Shown: positions 43,435 to 55,815, counted from the stretch's first letter. The stretch is 64,000 nucleotides of DNA from JACCTU01 sp963798985 (GCA_963798985.1 CAWCVL010000007.1:868001-932000); one strand, 5' to 3'. Numbers and translations are program-made. Notes: generated from the letters alone by a model not told the origin.

Positions 43435-46400
43435 CGCAGCAGGAAGTCTGCGCTTCTGCGCGTTCCGTCGTTGAACTCGATCGACGAGCCTGCGGCAGCC
43501 GGCGTCTGCCCTCTCCGTCTTCCAGTTGTAAATGAACTGGCCGGAGGCGGCGTCGAACTTGAGCTGCGACGTCGAGACCGTGACCGACTCTTCGAGCGAG
43601 TCCTGTGCACCGTTGGTACAGCTCGTCAGGCGAACCTTCGAGATCGAGGTGACGGCGGTGAGGGCTCCGACGACGGCACCGTTCGCGTCCTTCAGCCGCC
43701 ACTTGATCGGGTAGGCACGGCCGGCCACGCCGACGTTCACGGCGGGCGGGTTGTCGATCGGCGCGAAGAAGCCCTCGAAGCCGTACCGAACCGTGTAGTG
43801 GATCGTCTCCACCACCTGGTTCCCGCGGAGATCCGTCGCGGTGACGGTGAACGTCCGGTCGCCGACGCGGCTGGTGTCGAGCAGGCCGCCCGTCAGCGGT
43901 GCGCCCACGCACGACACGACCACACCCGCGTCCGAGCACGAGAAGGTCGCAGGCACTCGCTGGTTCAAGAGGTAGACCGCGCCGGGCGCCGGCGACTCGA
44001 GCAGGACCTCCGGACCGGTCGTGTCGGTGACCGAGGGGAAGTTCACGCCCTTGTTGGCGCTGTAGGCGACGAGGCCGTTCACGTTCTGCGCCATTGCGAT
44101 CACCTGGACGGGGCCGGTGGTGGGCACGGTCGCCGACCACCCTCCGAGTGCGCTGTTGAACCCGAGCTCGACGAACGACCACGTCCCTCCCGCGGCTGCG
44201 TCCGCGTAGAGCGCAGCGACGCGCTTCACGCCACCCGCAGCGCTCTCGCTGGCGCGCACGAAGATCGTCGCGCTGCTCGTGTTCACTGCCGAGACCTGCT
44301 CGATGACCGGCGGCGTCGTGTCGGACGGTGACGGAACGTAGGCGATCTCGAGCCCGATCTGGTCGATCAGCCGCTCCGTCCCGCTCGCGGACGAGCTCCC
44401 CGGACGGAACTGCCCCGCGATGACGACCGCGTGCTGACGCTCGCCGCCCGCGCCGCGAGACCGGGTCAGCGAAACCGAGTTCGCGGGGAAGATCAGCTCG
44501 CGGAAGCGACGCTCGCGCTCGTTCGCCGCGAGGTCGATCGTCGGCGTCGCGTGCACGGGATCGACGCCCCCGACGTCGTGCGTCTGGAGGGACTTGATGA
44601 TCACGCCGGTCGCGACGAGCCCGGGACGCGTGACGTCGACCGCGACGCGCGGCTGGATCGGCCGGTAGTGGATCGCGAGCGTCTGCCGGTTCGTCGCTTC
44701 CCAGAAGCGCCCGCGCGGCGTCGTTCGCTCGGTCAGAGACGGCGCGACGTTGAGCGACGCCACGGGGAGCCCCGAGGCCGGGTCGTTCACGAGCGAGCCG
44801 CTGCCGCCGGGCGGAGGCGGTGCCGCGGGGCCAAGCGACCAGAACGGAAGCCCGTAGAGCGTCGCCTCGGTCAGCGCCTTCTCGTCGTACACGCCGTAGA
44901 CGCCTGCTGTCCCGAAGTACTCGTGCACGGAATCGAGCCAGCGCTCGCCGATCGTCCCGCCGCGCGGGATCTTCGCGGCGAAGATCGACATCAGCCGCTC
45001 GGACAAGGCGTTCGCGACGGTGTCGCCGTACCCGAAGCCGGTGTTCGCGACGTACACCGCAGCGCGCGCCCGTGCGTAGCTCTGTGTCCAGTCGAGGAGC
45101 CGGGCGCGCTGGAAGTTCGTCGGGTTCGGGCCGAGCAGCGTGTCGGGAACGTTCAGCCCGCCGTGGCAGCCCATCGTGAAGAGGATGCGAGCGGCGAACG
45201 CGTCCTCGACGTCGGGCAGGTCGTCGGTCGAGACGAGCGTCGTGCCGGCGGCCGGCTGCAGGAGCCAGTGGCTGTAGTGCGCGTTGACGGAGAGGACGTC
45301 GGCCGGGTCGGCGTTGTTCGTGAATGCCGTCGCGAGGTTCGCTGCGGTCCAGGTGTCGTTGATCAGGCTGCTCGCACCGCCGAGCGGCGCCAGCCCGGCC
45401 GCGACCGCCTCGCCGCCGTCCGTGAGGAAGTCGTACGCGGTCGTGAGCGTCGACGACGGGTCGAGCACGCCGCTCTTGCTCTCGTAGAGCAGGAGTTGGC
45501 GCTCGATCTCGGTTGCGGTCTCGACGAGTCGGCCGACCGCGACGTTCGGGAGATACAGGTCGCGGCCGAGCCACGGCATCGTCGTGAACGCGCCGTACAC
45601 ACTGTCGCTCAGGAAGTAGCCGAGCGCGGCGGCGGCGTAGAGCGCGTTCGCATTGCCGTTCCGGAGCGTGAAGAGCAGATCGGGAGCCTCGTCCGTCTCG
45701 TTCGAGATCGTCACCGGGTCGAGGCGCCGCATCATCGGCAGCGCGTCGTCGGAGCCGATGAGGACGACGTAGCGCACGCTCGGGGAGGCGGCGCGGAACC
45801 GGGCGACCACGGCGTTGACCGAGGCGACCACGTCGTTCGCGGCGTCGATCGAGCACGGCTGTGCGTCCCACGCGCCGTACGCCGCGCGCACGGCGGCGTC
45901 ACCGTCGACCTCGAGGATCTGTCCGGCGACCTCGGGCCTCCCGGCCACCCGGCCCGCTGCGGCGAGCATGTCGGCCGTCGCCTGGGCGCCGTGGAGCGCC
46001 GTCATCCGTTGCCGGTTGACGATGAAGAGCGTCTTCGTGCCCGCGGCGGGCGCGGCGAGCGTGCCGGGCGTTCCGAGCGTGAGCCCACGGGCCGGACACG
46101 GCGGCAGGTCCGGCGGTGGCGTCTGCACGACCCGCAGGACGAACGGCTCGTCGCTGTGCGATCCGTTGTAGCCGCTGACCGCGATCGTGTAGAAGCCCTC
46201 CTCGCCGTCGGCGACGACCTGTGCGGCCTCGTCGGCCTCGCCGCGGTTCGCCGAGATGCTCCCGACCGGGATCGAGCCCACGGGAATGTCCTGCAGCGTC
46301 TCGGGCGGCAGCGCGTCGCTGCGGTTGTCCACCGAGCTGCCGCCGTCCTCCACCGGGATCGAGCCCACGGGGATCGAGCCCACGGGGTTCGACTGCAGCG

Positions 46401-49400
46401 ACGGTGCGTCAGGCTTCCCGACGACGAGGTCGAAGTCCGCGCCCTCGGCGATGTGGCTGAGATAGACGGTGGTGCGGGTTCCGCGCACGGACGGAACGGC
46501 CAGCCGGAACACCTCGACGTCGCCGCTCTTGGCCACGTGGCCGACGACCAGCCTGTTCGGCAGGATCGTCGGTGCACTCGCCACCACGTCGTTGCTCTCC
46601 CAGTTCTGCGTCACGAGCACCGGTGCCTGCGGGTCGGTCGAGTGCGTCGTCGCGCCCATCGTCACCGAGGCCGTCGCCTCCTCGACGCCCAGCGTCAGTC
46701 CCGAGAGCGCGTCGAACGAGAGCTCGACCGGCCGCGAAGCGGCACCCGCCGTACACGGCGTCCCGGGCAGATCAGACCAGCGAGCGCCGGAGCGCGAGGT
46801 GGTGGTGGGGTTCGCGCCGGTGACGGGCGTCCCCGTCCCGTAGGTCCACCGCGTCGTGCCGGGCTTGTACAGCCACCCCTCCGGGAGGTGCACGCGCGCG
46901 GCGAAGTTCGACGGGACGGGGCAGGTGAGCGTGAACGCGAGGCGGTAGCGCACGACGTCGCCCGTGCCGGCGAAGAGCTGGAAGCCGTCGATCGGGAACC
47001 CTTCCCACGCGAGTGCGGACCGCGGGACGATCCCCATGATCAGGTCGTTCAGCACGAGGCCAGCCGGGAACGCGCCGACGAGGTGTCTCAGCTGCGCTCC
47101 CGGCTTGATCCGCCCCGCCGCCTTCGCGTCCCCGAGCGTCCAGCCGTCGGGGAAGGGTGAGTCGACGACCTCGCCCCGCGTCGCCGCGGGAATGCTGCCG
47201 ACCGGGATCCCCGCGAGCCGGCTCGCGACGAGGTCGATGCTGCCCACGGGAATCGAGCCGACCGGGATCGAGCCCGACCGGAATCGAGCCGACCGGGATC
47301 GAGCCCACCGGGATCGAGCCGACGGGCACGCCCGGCGATCGACAGGCCGACGACCGTGTTCGTCCCGCTCACGCCCGCGCAACTGCCGCCCGCAGCCGTG
47401 ATCGCAGCGCACCACGACGACGCGCCGCCCGGCGCCGGCAGCTGGGCCAGCGTCGCACGGCCGAGCATGAACGCCGAGAACGGCACGCCGTTCAGGATCG
47501 AGTTCATCAGCCCGCTCTCGGGCAGGTTGAGGTCGTTGAACCGCGCACGCGTCGTCGCGTTCGCGTAGACGTCACCGAGCGTGACCGACTGGCGCGGCCG
47601 GGTGAAGAGCGGCGTGCCTGCGAGCAGCTCGTCGGCGTTCACGGGCAACTGGGAGAGCAGGATCTGATCGAGCCCGATCGAGCCGACCGGAATCGAGTTG
47701 AGGCCGATCGAGCCGACGGGGATCGAGCCGACGGGAATCGAGCCCACCGGGATCGAGCCCACCGGGATCGAGCCCACCGGGATCGAGCCCACCGGGATCG
47801 AGCCCACCGGGATCGAGCCCACCGGGATCGAGCCCACCGGGATCGAGCCCACCGGCGTCGAGGAAGGGGCACCCGCGAACGACGGGAGCTGGTTCGAGGG
47901 CACGTCGCCGAGCGGCACGAGCTTGACGCCGGCCACGACGGTTTCCTCGTCGGTCGTCAGCGTGAGCGCCTCGGACTCCTCACCCTCCTCCTCGCTCGTC
48001 AGGAAACAGAGGTCGTCGAGCTCTTCGGGCTGAGGCTCGCCTCCGTAGTCGACCCGAACCTCGTCGAACGTCCCCTCGAGCAGCTTGATCCCGACGTAGG
48101 TCTCGACGGCGTCGGTCCGGACGGGGACCTGCACCGACCCGACGGTGCCGCCGTCGTTGTGTGCGGTCACCGTCGCGAGCGTCTCGCCGCCGTTACCGAG
48201 GAAGAAGCCGACTGCCGTCTGCGGCGCGGCGAACGTGATCCGCAGCGGAACGTCGTCGCTCGACCCCGGTCCCTCGATGCTCACGGGGACGTTGACGAGC
48301 GACGTCGTCGGCGAGCTCGTGACGCGCGCGTCGCTGTCGACCGCGCGCGGCACAGCCTGGCCGCTGGCGACGAAGGTGATTCCGAGCTCGCCGTAGATCG
48401 TCAGGGCGCCGCTCTCGGGCGCGTCCTCGAAGTCGATCGTGTGGCCGCCGAGGAACCCAGGCACGCACTCGGCCGGGCTGGTGAAGAGCAGCTCGTCCTC
48501 CAGCCCCTCGCCGATCTCGTGGCACTCCGAGAACTCGGACGTGTTGCCCGATCGGGCTCGTGAGCGTCGCGGTGAGGATCTCCCCCGCCAGGACCGGGCC
48601 GACCGAGTCGGAGTCGAAGCTGACCGTTCCTCCGCCCGAGTTGGTGAGGTCATGGCCGAGGTGCCGCACGCCTTCGCCGTTGCCGGATGGATCGCAGACG
48701 TCGCTCGCGTAGTAGTCGATGCGGTAGGACGCCGCTCCCGGCGAGACCGGAGACGAGGCGACGATGTGCAGGTGGTCGGTCGATCCCCGTGGCGAAGGTC
48801 ACGCTCTCGAACTCCGGGAAGTTCTGAAGGTCGTTCGGCCCCGAGTCGCCGTCCTCGACGTCGTTCGGGGTGACGCCGTTCGGCGCCAGGTCGATGCCGA
48901 GGCCGCCGTTGGAGTAGATCGAGTTCCCGGTGATCGCGTTCGCCGGTCCGCCCGAGACGAACACACCGTCGGCGCCGTTGTTGGCAATCGTGTTCGCAGA
49001 GCCGGGCGCGTCGGCTCCGAGCTCGCTCCCGCCGCCGTTCAACTGAACGCCGTCGCCGTGATTCGCGACCGCTGCGTCGGTGCTCGCCGCAATGCCGATC
49101 CGGTTGCCGAGCAAGCGTCGCCTGCGAGTGCACGAAGACGCCGTCGTTGGTGTTTCCGGAGACGACGTTGTCGACGATCGACGTCGAGCTCGAGCCGAGG
49201 TTCATCAGGATCCCGTTCAGCGCGTTCGGCATCGCGACGCTGCCGGCGGCGTTCACGCCGATCAGGTTGTTGCGGATCGTCGTGCCTGTCGCAGTGGTGA
49301 CGATGATCCCGTTGCCGCCGCTGTTGGAGACGACGTTCCGGTCGCCGGCCGCTGCAGCCGCCGATCTCGTTGCTCTCGCCGGTCGCGACGATGACACCGG

Positions 49401-51905
49401 TGTTCGCGTTGCCGCGCGCGGTGCCGGTTCCGTCGAGCCCGACGTAGCTCCCGAGGAGACGATTGTCGGAGCCGCTGATCTCGACGGCGTTGTGGAAGCC
49501 ATAGACCGCGAGCGCACGCACGACGGCGCCGTTTCCTGTCAGGGAGAGCCCGCCGAACCCCGAGCCGCCCGTGAGCTCGATCAGCGGAGTGCCGATGAAG
49601 CCGCTCTGGCTCGTTCCGTCGATCGTGGTGGCGCCCGAGACCGCCGGCAGCGCTGTTGCGACCGTGATCGTGTGGCGGCCCGAGCCGGGGATGGCGAACG
49701 TGATCGTTTCCGCGCCTTCGGCCGCGTTGGCGTCGAGAATCGCCTGCCGGAGCGAGCCTGCTCCGCTGTCGTTCGTGTTCGTGACGACGAAGGACCCGCC
49801 GCGCCGCCTCGGTCGCGAAGCACTCGGAGTACTCGGACGTGCTTCCGTCCGGATGCGGTGGCGGTCGCAGTGATGAACGCTCCGGGGGAAACGCTCGGGA
49901 GCCGTGAACGTCGTCGAGAACGTCGCGAAGACCGTCCGCATTCGTGGTGACGTTCGTCGGAGCCGAACTCACCCGCACCTTCGCCGAACCCGGACGGATC
50001 GCACCCGACGGGGTTCACGACCGAGACGCCGCTCGAGAAGAAGTCGAGCGCGAAGGTGGTCGAGGGTGCGCTCTCGAGCGTCCCCTGGACCGTCACGGAC
50101 GACCCGTCGAACGTGACGTCCTCGAGCTCGGGGAAGTTCTGAAGCCCGTTCGGCCCCGGAGTCGGAGTCGCCGACGCCATCGTTCGAGCGTCACGCCGTC
50201 CGGCTCGAGGTCGATGCCGAGGCCCGCGTTCAGGCGAGTCCTCGTGTGCCGGATCGAGACGCCAGCCGTCTCGCCGGCCACGAAGACCCCATCGCCACCG
50301 TTGTTGGCGATCGTGTTGTTGGTGATCTCCGTGTCGTTCGCAGTGACCCGAACGCCGTGGCCGTCGTTGCCGACGTGCACGACGCCGGCTCGCCGTATTC
50401 CACGTGAAGCCGATGAAGTTCGACTGGACGCGGTTGCCGCTCGCGCGGATGCTGACGCCGTCCTCTGTGTTCCCGGCAATAAAGTTCGTCGACTCGAACG
50501 TCGAGCCGCCGACGACGTTGTCGCTGGCCCCGCCAGCGACAGCAACGCCGACCCGGTTCGGTAGCTCGAGCTGCCCGTCGGTGCTGAGGCCGATCGCGTT
50601 GCCGCGGACGGCGTTCTCGGTAGCAGTCGAGCCGACGATGCGGACGCCGGCGCCGCTTGGCTCAACCCCGTTGCCGGAGATCACGTTACGCTCCGCCGCC
50701 GTCGTTCCACCGACGACGTTGGTCGACGCGCCCTGGATGTCCACGCCGACGTCCAGCACCCCGTCCGACTCCATCCCCGTCGGGTCCGTGCCGATGTAGT
50801 TCCCACGGATCGTGTTGCCGCTCGCACTCGCTCCAAAGATCAGGATCCCGGCCTAGAAGTCACCGTTGATCACGAGCCCCTTGACGGTGCTGTTCGGCCC
50901 CCTGAGCTCGAGACCCGCCGGGACTGGGCCCGGCGCCTCGACCGCGTCGCCGGAGAGCTCGATCAGCAGACGTGCGTCCGGCGCCACTCCGAGGCCGACC
51001 GTGCTCTCGCTCGCGCCGGGCTGGCTGTATCCGTCGATCGTGACTGCCTCGGTGATCACAGGCAGCGGTGTCAGCGGCGAGATCGTGTGCACGCCGGAGC
51101 CCGGGATGTCGAACGTGATCGTGTCGGCCCCCGCGTTCGCGTTCGCGTCGAGGATCATCTGACGGAGCGACCCGGCCCCGCTGTCGTTCGTGTTCGTGAC
51201 GACGAACGATTCCTCTTCCGGTGCGGACGGCACGAGGCTGAAATCGCCATAACCTGCCGGCGCTGAGAACGCGGCCGGGTAGAACACCGTGCTACCGCCG
51301 CTGAAGTACAGGAACGTGATCCCTGCGAGGGTGCCGTCAGCCGGGAGGCAGAGATCGCGTCCGACATCGGTCGTGCAGCGCCGATGGCGCATCTCGAAAA
51401 CGGCCTCACCGGTGCCGGGTGTGTATGCCGCACCGGCTTCGGTGTCGTTCGTCCCGGAGAGCGAGGTGTCGTCTGCCCAGCACGCTGGACAGCTGGCCGG
51501 CGTGTACGCCGCGTCGTTGGTGAACGACGCGCCCGTGCTGACGTTGACCGACGAGCTCCAGGCATCGTCACCCGGGTCGAGTGCGCCGTCATGGGCGTTG
51601 TCGAAGTACACCTGGAACGCCGCCGACGTCCCCGGCGCCGTGTCGATTCGCCGGAATGCGAAGTACACGTAGTCACCGTCGTGCATCGCCCAGACCCGGC
51701 CCTCGGCCTCGCCGGCCGGAAAAACGAAGCTGCTCGCGCTCGCCCATTCGCCCGCAGTCATCACGCCGTTGAGCACCGGTGCGGCGGTGGTGAGCGAGGC
51801 TGCCGGCAGAGCGAACCCCGAGTGTGCCGGCGCAGGGCCTGCGAGAAGCCCAAGTGAGGCCGCGATGGCCCCTGCCCCGATAACTGCTCGAACCCGCTGC
51901 CGCAT
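43431..51905 (-). CDS. giant secreted beta-helix / PVGSI-repeat / C25-like caspase-fold protein (many frame breaks)
   Basis: One gene of ~8.5 kb, ~2,820 codons after removing 15 single-base insertions that I located (near 43484, 47275, 47330, 48547, 48780, 49113, 49360, 49800, 49855, 49900, 49935, 49979, 50160, 50183, 50391); it also has an in-frame TAG at 50853-50855. ATG 51905 follows GGAGGAG. Order by approximate residue: signal peptide 1-30; CBM9-like domain to ~215; NTNDSGAGSLRQ beta-helix modules at ~235 and ~707, with right-handed helix turns (NTIRGNYIGTD, GNAIGLSTDG) between and after; PVGSI blocks ~1346-1396 and ~1520-1550; DVEVFRLAVP-type beta-sandwich; C25 gingipain-like domain ~1945-2350 with His in SVNAHYSHW and Cys in FTMGCHGGL; Ig-like repeats; PxKF module (YPIKWRLKDANG...FIYNWKTE) at the end. 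Probably surface-anchored or shed; proteolysis plausible, unproven. Confidence 0.85.
47238..47328 (-). repeat. second PVGSI array, six units, one carrying an extra base
   Basis: Six units, one of 16 bp (extra C in GAGCCCGACC near 47272-47275) that shifts the frame. Wobble bases vary more than in the ten-copy array. Further isolated PVGSI pairs of the same gene occur at about 46256-46290 and 46352-46393, and a single one near 47195-47210. Confidence 0.85.
47706..47855 (-). repeat. uninterrupted tandem array of ten 15-bp units encoding PVGSI x10
   Basis: On the plus strand the unit is GATCGAGCCCACCGG; seven consecutive copies from 47751 are identical and the first three differ at wobble positions only. 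In the coding strand each unit gives Pro-Val-Gly-Ser-Ile. A degenerate flank (GLNSI, PVGSI, GLDQI) lies at 47651-47705. The near-perfect identity of the right-hand copies suggests recent slippage or recombination. Confidence 0.95.
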
Positions 51906-51949
51906 CTCCCTCTCCTCCACCTGGCGCCCCCTCTCGGCGTCGTCCCGGA

Positions 51950-51978
51950 GTTATCTCCCTCTACGCGGGCCTTGTCAA
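51950..51978 (-). promoter_or_regulatory. sigma-70-type promoter of the giant gene
   Basis: Minus-strand TTGACA at 51978-51973 and GATAAC at 51955-51950 with an ideal 17-bp spacer, ~45 bp before the start codon at 51905. It lies in the 91-bp region shared with the divergent cyclase gene (51997). Confidence 0.65.
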
Positions 51979-51996
51979 TGTCTGCACAATCGCCGG

Positions 51997-54900
51997 ATGG
52001 AGCCTCCTCGCGCCGATCTGACCGCCTACGTCCCGCGGATCGTGGTCGAGTGGGCGCTGACCGAGCCCGACTCGCTCCATCGACGCCTCGACGGAACGAT
52101 GGCGTTCGTCGACGTTTCCGGCTTCACGACGATGTCCGAGCGGCTCGCCGCGAAGGGCAAGGCCGGTGCCGAGGAGGTCACCGACGTCATGAACACGACG
52201 TTCGCGCGCCTACTCGACGTCGCATACGCGAGAGGCGGCGGGCTGTTGAAGTTCGGCGGCGACGCGCTCCTCCTGTTCTTCTCGGGGGAAGGTCACGCGG
52301 CGCGCGCGACCCGGGCGGCGTTCGACATGCGGAGCACGCTGCGTGAGATCGGACAGCTGCGCACGTCTGCGGGTCAGGTCACGCTGCGTATGCACGTCGG
52401 CGTTCACAGCGGCGAGTTCGACTTCTTCCTCGTCGGCCGCTCGCACCGTGAACTGCTCGTCACGGGTCCCGCGGCAACCAAGACCGTCGAGATGGAAGCC
52501 GAGTCGGAAGCCGGGGAGATCCTCGTCAGCCCCGCGACCGCGGCGTTGCTGGATCCACGAGTCGTCGGAGCGAAGCGAGGCGAAGGGCGTCTCCTGCGGG
52601 CGCAACCGGATGCCGCCGGCGCGCTGGAGCCGCTCCCCGACACGTCGGGGCTCGACCTCGCGGCGTTCGTCCCCGTCGGCGTGCGTCGGCACATCGCCAC
52701 CGCCGCTGCCGAGGGCGAGCATCGAGCGGCCGCGGTCGCGTTCGTGCGCTTCGGCGGCGTCGATGAGCTGCTCGCAAACGAAGGGCCCGACGACGCGGCG
52801 GCGGCTCTCGCGGAGCTCGTCGAGTCCGTGCAGGCAGCGGCGGAGGAGTACGACGTCTGCTTCCTGGAGAGCGACATCGATCGCGACGGCGGACGGATCG
52901 TCCTCGTCGCCGGGGCGCCGATGGCGTCGGAGAACGACGAGGAGCGGATCCTCCGCACCGTCCGCAGGATCGTGGAAGCGGAGACGCGGCTGCACGTGCA
53001 GCACGGCGTGAATCGCGGCCGGGTCTTCGCCGGCGAGGTCGGCGCCCCGTTCCGCAGGACGTACACCATCCTCGGCGACACCGCGGCCTTGGCGGCGCGC
53101 CTGATGGCAAGAGCCGAGCGTGGTCAAGTGCTCGTGCCCGCCGAGGTCGTCTCGCGCTCGCAGACGGTGTTCGCCGGCACACCCCTCCCCCCGTTCCAGG
53201 TCAAGGGCAAGGCGGAGCCCATCGAGGCGATCGACCTCGGCCCCGTCCTCGGCGTCCGTACGACCACCGACCGGCCGCGGCTGCCGATGGTCGACCGCGA
53301 GCGCGAGCTGGCGGTGCTGAGCGCCGCGCTCGGTCCTGCCCGCGCAGGCTTCGGCACGCTCGCAGAGCTGATCGGGGAGCCCGGGATCGGGAAGTCCCGG
53401 CTCGTCGAGGAGGTGCGCGCGCAGGCGGAGGATCTCTCGCCGGTCGCGACGTCTTGCGAGCAGTACGAGTCGACAACGCCGTACTTCCCGTTCCGCGATC
53501 TCCTGCGCCGCCTGCTCGACGTCCCACTGGGCGCCGATCCGGTCGAGAACTCGGCGGCGCTGCGCCGCCGGCTCGAGTCGCTCGAGCCGGAGCTCGTGCC
53601 GTGGATCCCGCTCCTGGGGCTCGCGCTCGACGCGCCCGTCGAGTCGACCCCGGAGGTCGACGACCTCCAGCCGGCGTTCCGAAGGGTGCGACTCCACGGC
53701 GTCGTCACGACGCTGCTCGCATCCCTCCTCGCGACGCCGACCATGATCCTGTTCGAGGACGTCCACTGGATGGACGAAGCGTCGGCAGAGCTGCTCCGCC
53801 ATCTCGCGCTTCAGCTCCAGGGGAAGCCGTGGTTCGCGTGCACCACACGCCGGCCGGTCGCGGGTGGCTTCTCGGCGGCCGAAGGAACGCCGCCCGTCCC
53901 GGCGTTCACGATCAGGCTCGACCCGCTTCCGGACGAGGACGCGATGAAGCTCGCGGTCTCCGCCGCGCCCGAGGGGCTCGCGGGGGACGAGCTGCACGCG
54001 ATCGCCGAACGAGCCGGGGGCAATCCGCTCTTTCTCCAGGAGCTCGTGTCCGCCCGCGGCACGGACTCCGAGGAGCCCGAGGAGCTGCCGGACACCGTGG
54101 AGGCGCTCATCGGCGCCCGCATCGACCGCCTGTCGGCTCCGGATCGCACGCTGCTTCGCTGGGCGTCCGTGCTCGGGCCGATCGTTCGCGAGCGACGTGC
54201 TCGAGCTCGTGCTCGCCGACGATCCGTCGGCCGCATCGGACTCGGAGGCGTGGGACCGGCTCACGGAGTTCGTCGAGCGCGATCCGAACGTCGCGGGTGC
54301 GTACCGGTTCCGTCACGCGCTCTTTCGCGACGCGGCGTACGAGGGGCTTCCCTATCGGCGCCGCCGCGAGTTGCATGCGCGCGTCGGAGAAGCGTATGAG
54401 CGCCTGCGAGCGGACGAGAGGGAGGAGCTCGCCGAGGTCCTGTCCCTGCACTTCCTGCGCGCCGAGGTGCACGAGAAGGCGTGGAGCTATTCACTCGCAG
54501 CCGCAGAGCGCGCGCGCGCGAAGTCGGCGAACGCAGACGCAGCGGAGTTCTACCGCCGCGCGCTCGACGCGAAGCGGGGCCTCCCGAACCTGGAGACCGA
54601 CGCGATCGTCGACGTCTGGGAGGCGCTGGGCGACGTGTCGGAGCTCGCGGGGCACTACGAGGATGCGTCGCACGCATACCGGCAGGCCGCGCGGCTTGCG
54701 CAGTCGCCCGAGCGTCAACCCGGGCTGCTGCTCAAGCAAGGGGTGACTCGGGAGCGCGAGGGCGACTACGTCGGAGCCCTTCGCCGCTACGCGCGCGGCC
54801 GTGCCGCCGCGCAAGCGCTGCCGGAAGGCGCCGAACGGACGCGGCACGTCGTGCGGTTCGGGCTCGCGACGGCCGGCGTGCGTCTGCGCCAGGGAAAGCT

Positions 54901-55811
54901 CAAGGAGTGCATCCGCTGGTGCCGCGAGAACGCGCCCGTTGCGTTCGAGATCGCAGGACCTCGAGAGCCTCGCCCATGCGTACTACTTGCTCCACCTCTC
55001 GTACACGTCGCTCGGAAGCTCGGAGCGGCGGGAGTTCCGGGGCATCGCGCTCCCGATCTACGAAGAGCTGGGCGACCTGCTCGGCCAGGCGAACGTCCTC
55101 AACAACATGGGCGTCGACGCGTACTACGAGGGGCGCTGGGGCGATGCACTCGATCACTACGAACAGAGCAGGCAGCTGCGCGAGCGGATCGGCGACGTCG
55201 TCGGCGCGGCCCAGATCGTTGGGAACATCGCCGAGATCCTCTCCGACCAGGGGCGAACAGACGAGGCGCGGGAGCGCTTCGAGGAAGCAGCCGCGGTCTT
55301 CCGCGGCGCGCACGCGCGCTTCCTCGAGCACGTGGCGACGGGCAATCTCGGACGGCTCGCGGCGAGGGAGGGGCGCTTCGACGACGCGGAACAGGCACTG
55401 GAGGATGCACTCAGCGGCTTCGGCGAGCTCAACGCGGCGGCGTTCGTGATGGAGTCGCTGGCACGGCTGGCCGAGCTCGACGTCCTGCGCGGCGACCGGC
55501 AGGAGCAGGCGCTCGAGCGTGCGGAGGCGACGCTCGACGCCGTGCGCAAGAGCGGCGGCTCACCGCTCGAGACGATGCTGCTTCGGCTCGTCGGCTACGC
55601 GCGGGCGCAGGCCGGCCACAACGGCCAGGCGCGCGCGGCGTTCGAGGAGAGCCTCGTCGCGGCGCACGAGGCCGAGGCCGAGTACGAGCAGGCACTCGCC
55701 CACCGCGCGCTCGCCGAGATCGGCGAAGACGTCGAGGAGAACGACACACTCGCGCGGAAGCTGCTCGTCCGGCTCGGCGTCGTGTCGGTCCCGTCGGTCC
55801 CGCTGCCCTGA
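51997..55811 (+). CDS. tandem class III cyclase / AAA ATPase / TPR signalling protein (two frame breaks)
   Basis: About 1,270 residues after removing one base at 54184 (GPIFASDVLELVLADD) and one near 54948-54950 (FESQDLESLAHAYY). First cyclase domain ~25-190: MAFVDVSGFTTMSERL (metal Asp) and LLKFGGDALLLFF (second metal Asp). Second cyclase-like domain ~240-400 has FVRFGGVDELLA without the first Asp but keeps YTILGDTAALAARLM, so it is probably a regulatory half. AAA/STAND ATPase: Walker A GEPGIGKSRLVEEV, Walker B MILFEDVHWMDEASAELL. C-terminal TPR helices ~800-1270 (NNMGVDAYYEGRWGDALDHYEQS). Such proteins are actinobacterial signal integrators. Cyclic-nucleotide production is plausible, not certain. 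Divergent from the giant gene. Confidence 0.88.
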
Positions 55812-55815
55812 CGGC

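Noticed and set aside
44431..47160. 909-aa plus-strand ORF opposite the giant gene
   Set aside because: Mirror of the coding strand in the C25-like region; Arg/Val/Asp-rich, no domain, while the minus strand reads conserved modules.
47698..47855. IEPTG pentapeptide protein on the plus strand of the repeat array
   Set aside because: The same 15-bp units read IEPTG on the plus strand, but the flanking text has no domain, whereas the minus strand carries PVGSI inside a long domain-bearing protein.
47706..47855. CRISPR array
   Set aside because: Direct 15-bp units without spacers; no cas genes in the window.
48500..50400. Separate small secreted genes in the frame-shuffled beta-helix part
   Set aside because: Each break is repaired by one base and the repeat pattern continues across; no ribosome sites or signal peptides precede the pieces.
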